From positions 17,356,339 through 17,420,338 of the forward strand of contig CP137684.1 of the NCBI GenBank assembly GCA_037976565.1: a DNA stretch of 64,000 nt, written 5' to 3'. The DNA comes from Mesocentrotus franciscanus (lineage: Eukaryota; Echinodermata; Echinoidea; Camarodonta; Strongylocentrotidae). The position numbers were made by a program, and so were the translations under genes. Positions 1 to 11,426 of the stretch are shown here, one piece after another. Below the pieces are notes generated by a model. That model made no database searches. It was not told the origin of the DNA and worked only from the letters and a program-made list of their open reading frames with translations. Positions within the stretch are counted from its first letter, which is position 1. The number at the start of each line of letters is the position of its first letter.

Positions 1-2229
1 ATTTTTTTATTCTCATTATTACAAGAACATGAACTCACCTTTTGTTAAAGCTTGTTTCTTAGAGCAGTGAGGCTTGATTTGTGTGAAGTCTTCTTTTGAG
101 ATCTTCCTCGGTTGCAAGATGTTCCAAGCTTTTCAACAGGCATCTTTACTGAGTGTATAAACAGAAATAGCAAAATTGAATTAAAAAAAAAAAAAAAAAA
201 AAAAATCATTTTTCAATGAACAATAATGCAAAATCAACTACAAAAAGAGTAAATTTTATTTTTGACATGCTAACAATTACAATATAATTACCACTTATTT
301 GATTTAGGATTAAAAATCCAGTAGAGGAATTTGTTTAAATTCCAATTTGATTGATTTTTTAATGAAACTTCCACATGCGTTGTTTATCCTGCATTCCACA
401 AGAAGAGTCTGAAGCTCAATGAGAGTCTACAATGTCAACATCTATGTTGAAAAACAGGAACATTCGTAGCATAGTTATAGCTCCTTGGTTATAGGGTCAA
501 AGTTGCCCCTACCTATTTTCAAAATACATGTACTCTCAGTCGATGGATAAATACATTCCGGTTAAAGTGATGTAGCATATGTAGCATAAACTCCAGACAT
601 TTTTGAGGCACGGATATTTTTCTGGGTGGCAACAGCATGAATACCGGTATGAGGGGGATGATAGCTAGCAACAGATGGGGTTAGCTCATGCAGTGCATAA
701 GAGGCGCTAAGTATCTGTCTGCTTGGAGGAGTTTTTAAACCTATTTGTCTTTTGATCGACGCTCTCCTCCAAAATGTAGTCTCAGCAGAACATATCCTCA
801 AATAAAATAGACTGAATTTTGGTCTACTTGTTGCTATACTAACATGGGAGTTGAATAGTGAATACACAATTGACCTGAATTGTAAGCCTTTTCAGAAACT
901 GCCTCTTGTGCAGTGACCAATAGTTGGCTGCATGCACATGCATGCATTTCTTTCTCTAAAGCGGAAATATCAGTTGTATTGTAACAAACAATTAAGTCCC
1001 CCCCCCCCAAAAAAAGCATAACATTCATGACACAACATCATCTGCATGAGCAGCATCAAGCCAATTTGATTGTCTATAGGCTAGCTATGTGGGATTCTCC
1101 AGCATATCTGCTGGTCTAGCTGACGTAGACCAAAGTCAACAATTATCTTTTGATTGATAGTTAATAACTGGCTATTATTTGCAATTGCACAATATATACA
1201 AAAACAACAAATCATGATGAAATAGTTCTAACAATAACAATAATAATTCCTATAGTTATAATAATCATAATAATGTTAATAACAATGATAATTTTGAAAC
1301 TGATAATAATTAACAATGCATGTTAATAACAATTAATAGTATAGTAACAAACTAACAATATATGACATTAATAATATATATTAATAATAGTATAGATAAT
1401 TAATATAATGCTGACAATACTCATAATATTAAAAGTAATTTTCATATCAATAACAATAATAATACTCGACAGTAGACTGATCTGATGCTGATGATCATGA
1501 TGTGATGATCTAAAATTAAAAACTAAATCTATCTGTCATAATCCTTTTTTTACCTTGCTTCATCCGGCATCCTCAGCTCGATCAGCTCAGTTAATTCAAC
1601 GGCCATGGCATGGCTAATTTCTACAGGGTTTTCTACCCGAATATGAACATACTTCAGCAAAAACATGTGTACATTATATTTATACTCACTAAGTTATTTT
1701 GCGATTTCGAACTCGGAATTGAACAGTTAACAGGGCAGTGGACGCGACGTTCAGCTCAGCTGACGCTAGTAGTAGTTGTACATCATGTAGTTGGTTTGCA
1801 CGTCTTCTTGTAAAATAGCAGGCTTTTCTGGGAATGTCCGTCTGTCAAGTTAGTCTGAATATCCAGACCCTATTATTCACTCGCTTGTTTTCATTGATAT
1901 ATATATATATATGCATGTCAATTATTATAAATTTAGTCTGTGGAATTAGAACCTGCCATATAGAGTAGCTAGGCCTGTGGACCGTGCTTATGGAGAACAC
2001 ATTGAGGCGTAAAACGTGACTTCAAATTAGGGGCTAGGCCTATAACAAGACATACATTAGGCTATCTAGCTCCATGATTGTAGGCGGCCTAATTAAGTAG
2101 AAATAACATTATGACTATGAGATCGCTATAATCATCTAATGAATAATTAGATGTAGGCCAAATGTAAACAAATGAGAATAATAATATATATATCTGTTTC
2201 ATGTCATTCCTATCATTCCTTTTATGTTG
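1..2229. other. AT-rich intergenic DNA, no gene seen
   Basis: Poly-A tract at 182-205, AAT-rich stretches at 1220-1460, no convincing coding exon on either strand. Confidence 0.6.
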
Positions 2230-2660
2230 GTTAGGAATTATGATGATGATGTTTATGATGATAATTATTATTATCATTATTATCTTTATTATTATTATCA
2301 TTATTATAAATATATTATTATTATTATTATAATTATCATTACTATTATAATTACTACTACTAATGTTGATATTATTATTATCATCATCATTATTATCATT
2401 ACTATTTGTGTTTTTTTTTAATTGATTTTGTTGTTGTTGACATATATATAGCCACCAATTTCAATATCATTATCATCATCACCATAATGATTATGATTTC
2501 ATTTTAATTTGTACTATGATAACAACAATTACACTTATCATTATTATTTTGAAAAATATTATTAGTGTATCATTGTTATTATTATTATAGTATAATTATC
2601 AACAAGATTATTATCAATTTCATCATTAAAATTATTATTGTTATTACTGTAGTGGTGGTG
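2230..2660. repeat. ATT/ATC microsatellite region
   Basis: Imperfect ATT, ATC and TAT triplets over about 400 bp. Confidence 0.9.
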
Positions 2661-2908
2661 GTCACGATCATCAAAATCAGGAGGTTCTATCTTATTATAC
2701 ATTAAAAAAAGTAGGGTAGTCACCCCACTTTCTAAAACTATAGCCAATTTCTAACCCAGACCAGAAATTGACATGCCATTTAATACCGTTCCCATGCAAC
2801 GATTCTTCGAAGAATGCATTAGGCCTACTAAATAGCAATCCTATCTTATCATGCTGTTAATTGTTGCATTGTACCTCCCCTAAAGATCCCCAAGCCCCAC
2901 CACAGTAC

Positions 2909-3171
2909 GTGGCGGATCCAGGGGGCCAGGGGCGCACGGGCCCCCACCCCTGGCAAACAAAAGGGAAAAATAAAGATGGTAACCACATTTATACCTTTTC
3001 TCTTTTTTTTGCTCAAGAGGGGTACCCCTGTTGAGTAAAAAAGAAATAGTGCTCATTCCCCCACTTATTCGCCGCTAGATATTTTCTCACGAATTGCCCC
3101 CTCCCTCACTTGGGCCCCGCCCTCGCCGCCGGCTGGATCCGTCACTGTCCCCCGATCTATGGATCCGCCAC
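2909..3171. mobile_element. Short inverted-terminal element with GTGGCGGATCCA ends
   Basis: GTGGCGGATCCA (2909-2920) and TGGATCCGCCAC (3160-3171) are perfect 12-bp inverted ends. A second similar end (CTGGATCCGTCACTG, 3133-3147) lies inside. The GC-rich interior stands out from AT-rich flanks. No clear target duplication. Confidence 0.5.
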
Positions 3172-3495
3172 AGCTACCTCACTATATATAGATAATAATA
3201 AGTTTCAAGCGGGCCTGAAATAAGGCTAGGCCAGTCGACGTCTGACTATTTTGGGGTGGGGCCGGTACTGGGCGAACATCCTAAAGTGGTAGCACATGCA
3301 TCTCGGCAAAAGCCACGCCTACTGACCCCTGACCCCGATAAATACACGCACCAAAACACACACGTACGTACGTACGCACTGCTACGTGCAAATTATTGCA
3401 GCAAATAGCCCCTTAGAATGAAATAAATAGTCATTTTAAGGCGAATGATGGAATGACTGTATACATCATTATAGGTTCGAGACCAGGTTGGATAC

Positions 3496-3995
3496 NNNNN
3501 NNNNNNNNNNNNNNNNNNNNNNNNNNNNNNNNNNNNNNNNNNNNNNNNNNNNNNNNNNNNNNNNNNNNNNNNNNNNNNNNNNNNNNNNNNNNNNNNNNNN
3601 NNNNNNNNNNNNNNNNNNNNNNNNNNNNNNNNNNNNNNNNNNNNNNNNNNNNNNNNNNNNNNNNNNNNNNNNNNNNNNNNNNNNNNNNNNNNNNNNNNNN
3701 NNNNNNNNNNNNNNNNNNNNNNNNNNNNNNNNNNNNNNNNNNNNNNNNNNNNNNNNNNNNNNNNNNNNNNNNNNNNNNNNNNNNNNNNNNNNNNNNNNNN
3801 NNNNNNNNNNNNNNNNNNNNNNNNNNNNNNNNNNNNNNNNNNNNNNNNNNNNNNNNNNNNNNNNNNNNNNNNNNNNNNNNNNNNNNNNNNNNNNNNNNNN
3901 NNNNNNNNNNNNNNNNNNNNNNNNNNNNNNNNNNNNNNNNNNNNNNNNNNNNNNNNNNNNNNNNNNNNNNNNNNNNNNNNNNNNNNNNNNNNNNN
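3496..3995. other. Assembly gap, 500 N
   Basis: Exactly 500 unknown bases, probably a standard scaffold gap of unknown true size. Confidence 0.99.
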
Positions 3996-4186
3996 ATACA
4001 GATGACTGTCACGGGCACGAGATGTATCAATATATCGGTTCAAGCTGTCGAGAATGCTAAACAATAGTCCGTACACAGGTTAACAACCTGCCTAAAAGGT
4101 GTGTCATCTTTGCAGGCCGAAGTTGGTGAGGAGGAGGAGGAGGAGGAGGAGGAGGAGGAGGAGGAGGAAGGAGGAAGGAGGAAGGG

Positions 4187-5020
4187 AACGGGGCGGAGGA
4201 GTTAGAGGATGGAGGTGGTGGTTGTGATGGTGAGAATAGGGAGGATGGTGATGATGGATAAAGGTGATGAGGAAGATAATTATGATGATGGTAAGGTTAA
4301 TGATAGGGAGAAGGAGGAGGATGGTGGTGGGAATGGTGGTTGTTGTGGTGATGATGATCGATGATCGTGATGGTGGTGATGATATTAATAAATATGACAC
4401 GTATGATGAGGAGGAAGGGGAGGAGGGGGAGCAGGAGCAGGGGGGCGGGGTCTGATAAGAATGGTTGTGATGGCTGTGATGGTGAGAATAAGGAGGATGG
4501 TGATGTGTAGGATAAGAAGAAGATGATAAGTGGAATGATGAGAAGAGGGAAGATAATCCCTAGTGATGATAATGATGACGATTAGGATTATGATACGGAT
4601 GAAAACGGGGCGGAGGAGTTAGAGGATGGAGGTGGTGGTTGTGATGGTGAGAATAGGGAGGATGGTGATGATGGATAAAGGTGATGAGGAAGATAATTAT
4701 GATTATGGTAAGGTTAATGATAGGGAGAAGGAGGAGGATGGTGGTGGGAATGGTGGTTGTTGTGGTGATGATGATCGATGATCGTGATGGTGGTGATGAT
4801 ATTAATAAATATGACACGTATGATGAGGAGGAAGGGGAGGAGGGGGAGCAGGAGCAGGGGGGCGGGGGTCTGATAAGAATGGTTGTGATGGCTGTGATGG
4901 TGAGAATAAGGAGGATGGTGATGTGTAGGATAAGAAGAAGATGATAAGTGGAATGATGAGAAGAGGGAAGATAATCCCTAGTGATGATAATGATGACGAT
5001 TAGGATTATGATACGGATGA
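4187..5020. repeat. 417-bp tandem duplication
   Basis: AACGGGGCGGAGGAGTTAGA starts at 4187 and 4604; the two copies differ at only a few bases. The composition is GAT/GGA-rich, so ORFs on both strands are low-complexity artefacts. Confidence 0.92.
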
Positions 5021-5224
5021 AAATGTTGATGAATACAATGATGATCAAGACTATGACTATGACGATGACGATGATGATGATGATGATGACGATGATGATG
5101 GAGGAGAAGGAGGCAGGGATGATAGTGATGATGATGATGAACAGAAATAGAAAGAGAAGAATAGGGAGGCATATAGCTCTGGGAGTTTCCTACGAGGACA
5201 TGTTTTCTTCAAATGCATTCAGAT

Positions 5225-6015
5225 ATTAGCGAACGTAAAATATGAACTCTGACATTTCCAGCATCTATAGACTCTATCATTCTCAGTATTCACGTATTCT
5301 CTTGGCCAGGACGCAAATCTAGAGAATTGGCAATGAATTAACATTTCCTGCACAGTAGTCGGAAGTTACTGTCTAGTGTCTAGGGTATTCTACTGTATGG
5401 CAAACATCCACTTCGAAGTTGGTCCTTTTCAAGATACACGTTTAGTGTAATTGATAGATACTGTCCACCATAGATACACAATGTATTACGCTACATATTA
5501 CAATTAATTTCTAGTTTATCGTTTCCTCGTCCTTCCTTTTTGTCGGCCTGCCTCAATTCTTTTGTTATTTGATATTTTTGTTCTGAAATAAAAATAAACA
5601 AGAATCAATCTCAGGACATCGAGGCAGTTAGATAACAAAATCATCATGATGAAATCTCCTCTTGTTTTGATCCTTTGTAGTGCATGTACAAATTAAATGC
5701 AGTTTATAACATTTGTGTTGAACTTTTTCCGAAAGCATATTAATCTAGGCTACATAAAAATTTTTTTGGAACCCCCTCATATTCATTTTCGAAAAATCCG
5801 AACGAAAAACTAATAATCAATTTTGCTTGGCCGTAAGTGAAAAGTCTGTAGAGTGTGAATTTTAATGGTGATAGAGCTCTGTTTACTTCTCGATGTTGGA
5901 TAAACGGATGCAAAGAATGAAAGATTCAGATACGACAGTATTGACAGACAGTGGCAAGGAGGGGCGCTCTCCGAGAAAGGGTCAACATACTTTCTTGTGC
6001 CGAGGAAGGAATTGA
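5225..6015. other. Intergenic DNA, nothing recognised
   Basis: No long open frame, repeat family or RNA gene recognised. Confidence 0.5.
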
Positions 6016-6019
6016 GAGC

Positions 6020-6025
6020 AAGTGC

Positions 6026-6056
<31 letters not shown>

Positions 6057-6290
6057 CGAGAGAGCGAGAGAGAGAGAGAGAGAGAGGGGAGGGAGGGGGA
6101 GAGAGAGTTTGAGAGATGAGGGAAAGAAAGTTGGTAGAGGGAGTTAGAGACGGAGAAAGGGAGGGAGGGAGGACGGAAGAGGGAGGGAGATGGAGAAGAA
6201 ATAGAGATGGATTATGAAGCTGTGGAGAGAGAGAGAGAGAGAGAGAGTGGAAGTGAGAGAGAGAGAGGGAAAAGAGAGTGGAAGTGCATA
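6020..6290. repeat. GA-rich microsatellite
   Basis: Several (GA)n runs separated by purine-rich DNA. Confidence 0.9.
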
Positions 6291-6524
6291 AATCTTTCAA
6301 TTATGATTAGTTTACATATTAGATGTATCCATAACCGAACGAACCATCCCATGAGCGTTTCAGAAATCGGATAGCACTACTACCTGCAACAATTATCAAT
6401 TTAAATTTTTAAGAGGATGGGCAATAAGACTAAGAGGTTATCAAATGCCACGAGGCACACAAAAAGAAAGGAAAAAAAGAGGTTATCAGATAATTTGATA
6501 TCTTTCACATCAAATATTTGTTTC

Positions 6525-6648
6525 TCCTTTCTTCTTTCTTTCTTTCTTTCTTTCTTACTTTCTTTCTTTCTTACTTTCTTTCTTTCTTTCTTTCTTACTT
6601 TCTTTCTTTCTTTCTTACTTTCTTTCTTTCTTTCTTTCTTTATTTCTT

Positions 6649-6679
<31 letters not shown>

Positions 6680-6893
6680 TACTTTCTTTACTTTCTTACT
6701 TACTTTCTTTCTTTCTTACTTTCTTTATTACTTTCTTACTTACTTTCTTTCTTTCTTTCTTACTTACTTTCTTTCTTTCTTTCTTTATTACTTTCTTACT
6801 TTCTTTCTTTCTTTCTTTATTACTTTCTTACTTACTAACTTACTAACTTACTTACTTACTTTCTTTCTTTCTTTCTTACTTACTTTCTTTTTC
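6525..6893. repeat. TTTC/TTAC tetranucleotide microsatellite
   Basis: About 90 tetranucleotides of CTTT with interspersed CTTA over 370 bp. The open frame through it is a repeat artefact. Confidence 0.95.
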
Positions 6894-6894
6894 A

Positions 6895-7530
6895 GTAAGC
6901 CCCACGTTTTCATATATATTATGCCAATGTATGGTACGATTGCTAATTCCAATCATTTTATTTTTTTATTTTTCGAGAAAACAACATCAATTCAATGCTT
7001 ACTTGTATGTATATGGATTAAACCAACTGTTAATGATCAGTCGTGACATGCATTTTTAAAGGTGATGATACAATGATTCTTTGGGGCGTTCGAAGCGGGG
7101 GCTTCGGTGGCGGCTCCCCCATCTCTTCCCGAGAGTTTTAAAGTAGCCCCACAACAAAAATGGGCAACCGTCACCTCATATTCGGGCAGCGAAATGATAA
7201 GTTAGATTGTGTATCTTGTTTTTAATGTGTAATTGAAAATTAGTTGATCACGAATTTCCAATGTCACTATAATAAATTTTCAACAAAATGTTCGCTTGCT
7301 TTGCTTGCTTGCGAAATTTAGGTATTGGAAGATGGATGTTGGGGCAAGAGACAGCATCACCCGCCCCCTAAAAATATTTGTTATTGGGGGAGGACACTTG
7401 TCCGTCGGTATATTTATTGGCGATTATAAATAGATTTATCCGTGCTTTCCTATATACACGAACTGTAATATAAAAACTATTATTATGGAAAGTGAAATAT
7501 GCCATATTTTGTTTCACTTTTTCGATGTCT
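6895..7530. other. Non-coding DNA upstream of first visible TMEM53-like exon
   Basis: Probably intron of the TMEM53-like gene, since 7531-7532 is a 3' splice site. No upstream exon found here. Confidence 0.5.
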
Positions 7531-7532
7531 AG

Positions 7533-7840
7533 GGTCCACGAGCTCGTCTCTCGTCGTCATCGTCCGACGTCTTCGATGTCCTGGGTGACATCGACAGCTT
7601 CTCCTTGCTCGAGCTCAATACCACCGTCATCTCAGACAATCTCGAACTCAAGACCAACGATGATCTCCTGCACGACGAAAGCCTCTTCGAATCCGATGTC
7701 GACTTCGGAAGTACGTCGTCGTCGTTTGATGATGAAGCCTTCGGACATCCGTCGGAGCGACCCTTGGTTGTCATGTTTTCGTGGCTCCTTGCCAAGCCCC
7801 GTCATGTCAATAAATACGTGGAGCTCTACACCCGAAAAGG
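7533..7840 (+). CDS. TMEM53-like: TMEM53-like gene, first visible exon
   Basis: A pyrimidine-rich tract ends in AG at 7531-7532 and donor GTAAGA starts at 7841. The exon enters at phase 0 and ends with two bases (GG) completed by the A of the next exon (Gly). The first 75 or so residues are Ser/Asp/Glu-rich and probably disordered; the conserved fold begins about 28 residues before the donor. Confidence 0.82.
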
Positions 7841-10800
7841 GTAAGATTTGTTATCTGGATTTTGATCATGATGTTACTAACTGCATGTATTAAGCATATT
7901 TCTCTTTCTGATGATACGAAAATCTTCCCAGATTTAGTCTTGTGATTATGAAAATCGACTTACCATAACAAAGATAATCGCTGAAGGCATTCAAATGGAC
8001 GTATTAGTAATCCCAACCTCATTTTCTAGGAGATATACATAAAAGGCTTTTGAAATTGCCCTTTAGTTGATTTTCAATAAGCTGTGTGATTGTGTTTAGC
8101 CAGGCTTGTATGTTTGTCTCGTTCCTTTGTCCAAGGTTCGAATAAAATAATGTCCATGTCATAACAATTTGCGCAGTGGACATTCCATTGTATTCGCAGT
8201 TTAATTTGAATGCCTTTCTCTTCCTCTCAATCTAGAATGGACGTTCTCGTCGTAAAGACCCGTCCAATTGACATCGCCTGGCCGGCCAACGCTAAGGAGA
8301 TCGCCCGCGAGATCCTTGACTACGTTACCGACGGCGACAAGCGCCCTCTCTTGATCCACGCCTTCTCTGTCAGCAGTCACGTCTACGCCGAGATGCTCGA
8401 CCTCGTCGATGCTGTCGAGAAGTACTCCTCGGTCCGTTATCGAATCGTCGGCCAGATCCTTGATAGTTGTGTCTTGTCGAGGGATAGTTACGAAGGGATC
8501 TACTCGCAAGCGTCCACCAACTCTTTCACGCAGCTCTTCATTAAGAGGGTTGCAGAGACGTACTTCTGGGTGACCAACAAGTACACGATGGATAGCATTA
8601 TCAAGGTGTGTAGGAACTGCGGCAGGTCGACCAAAATGTTGGCTTGCAGACCGGACCTCGAGTGAGCTATTGCTATCGCTTTTCGTTCGTCGTCCGTCCG
8701 TAGACTTTTTAAATTTTCAACTTCTTCTGAAAACGCATGACCGGATTTTGACAAAACTTGGTAGGAAACATCCTTAGGCAAGGGAGATCTGAAGTTTTTC
8801 AAATGAGGTATATGCCCCCAAGGGGGCTCAGGGGCAGCCTTAAATATTCACCATGCAAACAGCAATGCGAGTACGGCAAACTAGAAAATGCGCGCACGCG
8901 CGAATCTTGAAAACTGTCAAGAAATGGTTGTGCAAAATCGATCCATTCGAATCGAAGATATCTCTTCCAAATGCCTGGTTATTGGTTACCCTCATTTTTA
9001 TGCCTCCGCTACAACGTAGCCGGAGGCATTATGTTTTCTGGTTGTCCGTCCGTCCGTACGTACGTACGTACGTCCGTACGTACGTCCCGTTCTCGTGATC
9101 GCGTTATCTCAAGAACCAATTGATGGATTACCGCCAAACTTGGGTCATGTATGTATCTTGCAGAGCTAATGAAGTGATTAGATTTTGGGGTCACGAGGTC
9201 CAAGGTCAAAGGTCACAGGGCCCATTATGTATGCAAAAATAGTTCGTGATCGCGTTATCTCAAGAACCGATTGATGGATTACCGCCAAACTCGGGTCATG
9301 TATGTATCTTGCAGAGCTAATGAAGTGATTAGATTTTGGGGTCACGAGGTCCAAGGTCAAAGGTCACAGGGCCCATTATGTATGCAAAAATAGTTTGTGA
9401 TCGCGTTATCTCAAGAACCGATTGATGGATTACCGCCAAACTTGGGTCATGTATGTATCTTGCAGAGCTAATGAACTGATTAGATTTTGGGGTCACGAGG
9501 TCAAAGGTCAAAGGTCACAGGGCTCATTATGTATGCAAAAAAAGCTTGTGATCGCGTTATCTCAAGAACCGATTGATGGATTACCGCCAAACTTGGGTCA
9601 TGTATGTATCTTGCAGAGCTAATGAACTGATTAGATTTTGGGGTCACGAGGTCAAGGTCAAAGGTCACAGGGCTCATTATGTATGCAAAATAGCTTGTGA
9701 TCGCGTTATCTCAAGAACCGATTGATGGATTACCGCCAAACTTGGGTCATGTATGTATCTTGCAGAGCTAATGAACTGATTAGATTTTGGGGTCACGAGG
9801 TCAAAGGTCACAGGGCTCATTATGTATGCAAAAATAGCTCGTGATCACTTTATCTCAAGAACCGATTGATGGATTACCGCCAAACTTGGGGCATGTATGT
9901 ATCTTGCAGAGCAATGAACTGATTAGATTTTGGGGTCACGAGGTCAAAGGTCTAAGGTCACAGGGCTCATTATGTATGCAAAATAGCTTGTGATCACGTT
10001 ATCTCAAGAACCGATTGATGGATTACCGCCAAACTTGGGTCATGTATGTATCTTGCAGAGTCAATGAACTGATTAGATTTAGGGATCACGAGGTCAAAGG
10101 TCACAGGGCTCATTATGTATCTCAAAATAGCTCGTGATCGCGTTATCATTAGAACCAACAGATGGATTACAATCAAACTTGAATTTTAAAAATTGCTTCC
10201 ATTTTGGTTTGTAAAATTGCTCTATGGCGGAGGCATCATTTTCGACTGCGCGCAGTTGAAGTTCCATCTAGTTATTTCATATTCTGATAGATCATGAAGT
10301 AGAGATATGATTTCATACCAAAATGTTGGTATGGATTCTGGCTTAACATTATAGGAATCATTTTTTGTATGTGAAGAAGACCTAGATTTGTTTGAATGGG
10401 ATACCTGTCCCTGCCGGGGACTTGGGAGCAGCATCCCTAAATTGCCCTACTGTTCCAATAAATCCTATGTTCCTGGTGCAAAGGGGATGTGAGCTAGGTC
10501 CCTTATTGCGAGGTCCCTACTTTCATCGGCTCAGGTGAGCGTAGGGTCCGCGGACCTCTTGTTTCAACTGTGGATTTATCGTAATTCTAATATGTTTGGT
10601 TTGGTTTATTTGCTGTCCATACGCAGTGTGATAACAGGTTTTTTCCTGATTTATAGAATGATGTGGATATCATACACGTACATTGTTTTCCTCTATTTGG
10701 TCATTTACTTTAACATGGTAAGGTGCTGTGAAAATGTTATCGTTAGTATCGGCTGTGAGTCATAGTGACATCATAACAGTCCCACAACTGGCCACCGACT

Positions 10801-11349
10801 AGTAGGCCGATTTTGCGTTTTTGCAAAATGGACGACGTAGAATAAATTGCAATTTTGATATTGGTTTTAACCATTCGGGACCCGACTCGGTATAGTTTAC
10901 ATCTTTGAAACCTTACCATATTGCCATTATTTTAGTTCAAGTCGCAGGGGAGTTGTTAGATGCACGGTGGCCTTTATCATTAAAGGGTTTTTTTTTTTTT
11001 TTGTCCACAGGTCAACGAGATCTTCACTGGTCGACCAGTCAAGGCACCGGCCCTCATCCTCTTCTCTCGCGACGACCACATCGCCACCGCCAAGGAGAAC
11101 GACGAGCTCGTCAATCAGTGGCGTAAGCATCTCGACAACGATCTCTACGTCAAGTGCTGGCAGAGCTCACCGCATGTAGGCCACCTGGTCAAACACCGCG
11201 ACGAGTACGAGGACGCCATCTACGGCTTTATGGGGAAATTGAAAGGCCTGCCGACGAAGCTGCACCTCGATAAGCCGACCCCACCGGCAAACGTGACATC
11301 CCTGCCGCAACAAGCGCCAAAGGAAGCTGAACTGAAGAAAGACGAGTGA
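7533..11349 (+). CDS. TMEM53-like: TMEM53/DUF829-family alpha/beta-hydrolase-like protein, 5' end missing (exons 7533-7840, 8236-8605, 11011-11349)
   Basis: Three exons join in frame (308, 370 and 339 bp) and give 338 residues ending at TGA 11347-11349. Seen: a Ser/Asp-rich N-terminal segment, then RPLVVMFSWLLAKPRHVNKY, the first strand of the DUF829 fold. Exon 2 has the nucleophile-elbow-like HAFSVSSHVY and a DSCVLS segment. Exon 3 has LILFSRDDHI (acidic residue) and SSPHVGHLVKH (histidine). Known: TMEM53/DUF829 proteins have an alpha/beta-hydrolase fold; vertebrate TMEM53 is a nuclear-envelope protein linked to BMP signalling. Oddity: residues after the putative nucleophile Ser are Ser-Ser rather than the Gly-containing version usual in the family, so catalysis is uncertain. 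The reading frame has a stop (TAG 7530-7532) that forms the 3' splice site, so at least one upstream exon with the start codon is missing. Family confidence is high; catalytic activity is inferred only. Confidence 0.88.
8236..8605 (+). CDS. TMEM53-like: TMEM53-like gene, middle exon with nucleophile motif
   Basis: The acceptor TCTAG ends at 8235 and the donor GTGTGT starts at 8606. The exon encodes MDVLVVKTRPIDIAWP onward, then the HAFSVSS elbow and the hydrophobic FIKRVAETYFWV segment. It ends on a complete codon (Lys). The Met at 8237 is internal, since homology continues from the previous exon without a break. Confidence 0.88.
9095..10176 (+). repeat. Seven-copy tandem array, 144-151 bp unit
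   Basis: Units start at GTGATC 9095, 9246, 9397, 9548, 9697, 9841, 9990, with a partial eighth at 10134. Each contains GATTGATGGATTACCGCCAA and a GGGTCA/AGGTCA cluster. Spacing and high identity mark a minisatellite or satellite-like array inside an intron. Short ORFs across it are artefacts of the repeat. Confidence 0.95.
9490..9517 (+). promoter_or_regulatory. Nuclear-receptor half-site cluster (DR2+DR1+DR1), clearest of seven copies
   Basis: GGGTCA at 9490, AGGTCA at 9498, 9505 and 9512 give spacings of 2, 1 and 1. Known: AGGTCA direct repeats spaced by 1 are bound by HNF4, RXR, COUP-TF and PPAR-type receptors. Other units carry variants with two to four half-sites. Function is inferred; such motifs may be incidental to the repeat. 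Confidence 0.45.
11011..11349 (+). CDS. TMEM53-like: TMEM53-like gene, terminal exon
   Basis: A T-rich tract and CAG acceptor end at 11010. The exon encodes VNEIFTGRPVKAPALILFSR, the acid motif RDDH and the histidine motif SSPHVGH, then a charged tail ending KKDE. Stop TGA is at 11347-11349. A polyadenylation hexamer follows 72 bp later. Confidence 0.9.
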   Translation, partial: VNEIFTGRPVKAPALILFSRDDHIATAKENDELVNQWRKHLDNDLYVKCWQSSPHVGHLVKHRDEYEDAIYGFMGKLKGLPTKLHLDKPTPPANVTSLPQQAPKEAELKKDE

Positions 11350-11420
11350 AAGAAGGACAGATACTTCTTGAGGAAGGACACTAATGGAAGTCTTTTCTGA
11401 AGAAGGCATTGTTACGGACG

Positions 11421-11426
11421 AATAAA
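11421..11426 (+). promoter_or_regulatory. Candidate polyadenylation signal of TMEM53-like gene
   Basis: Canonical AATAAA, 72 bp after the stop codon, in an otherwise non-coding stretch. Confidence 0.5.

Larger units (their letters stand above)
9000..10236. mobile_element. Tandem-repeat-bearing transposable element in TMEM53-like intron
   Basis: The ends are inverted: ATGCCTCCGC at 9000-9009 and GCGGAGGCAT at 10227-10236. The left end itself folds (GCCTCCG...CGGAGGC). Similar CATTTT sequences flank both ends and may be an imperfect target duplication. The interior is almost entirely the array at 9095-10176. No coding capacity is seen, so it is probably a non-autonomous element. Confidence 0.6.

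Noticed and set aside
3393..4076. Open frames across the gap
   Set aside because: They consist almost wholly of unknown bases.
4104..5229. Several 60-160 codon frames on both strands
   Set aside because: GAT/GGA low-complexity DNA and the 417-bp duplication; frames on both strands are repeat artefacts.
6417..7046. 209-codon open frame on the + strand
   Set aside because: Runs through a TTTC/TTAC microsatellite; the translation is FLSFFLTFF-type repeat with no domain.
9009..10176. Repeated 60-66 codon frames (e.g. TPKSNHFISSARYIHDPS)
   Set aside because: Each is one unit of the 150-bp tandem array; no homology and no independent coding signal.
9095..10176. CRISPR-like array
   Set aside because: Units are contiguous 150-bp repeats without variable spacers, in a spliced eukaryotic gene.
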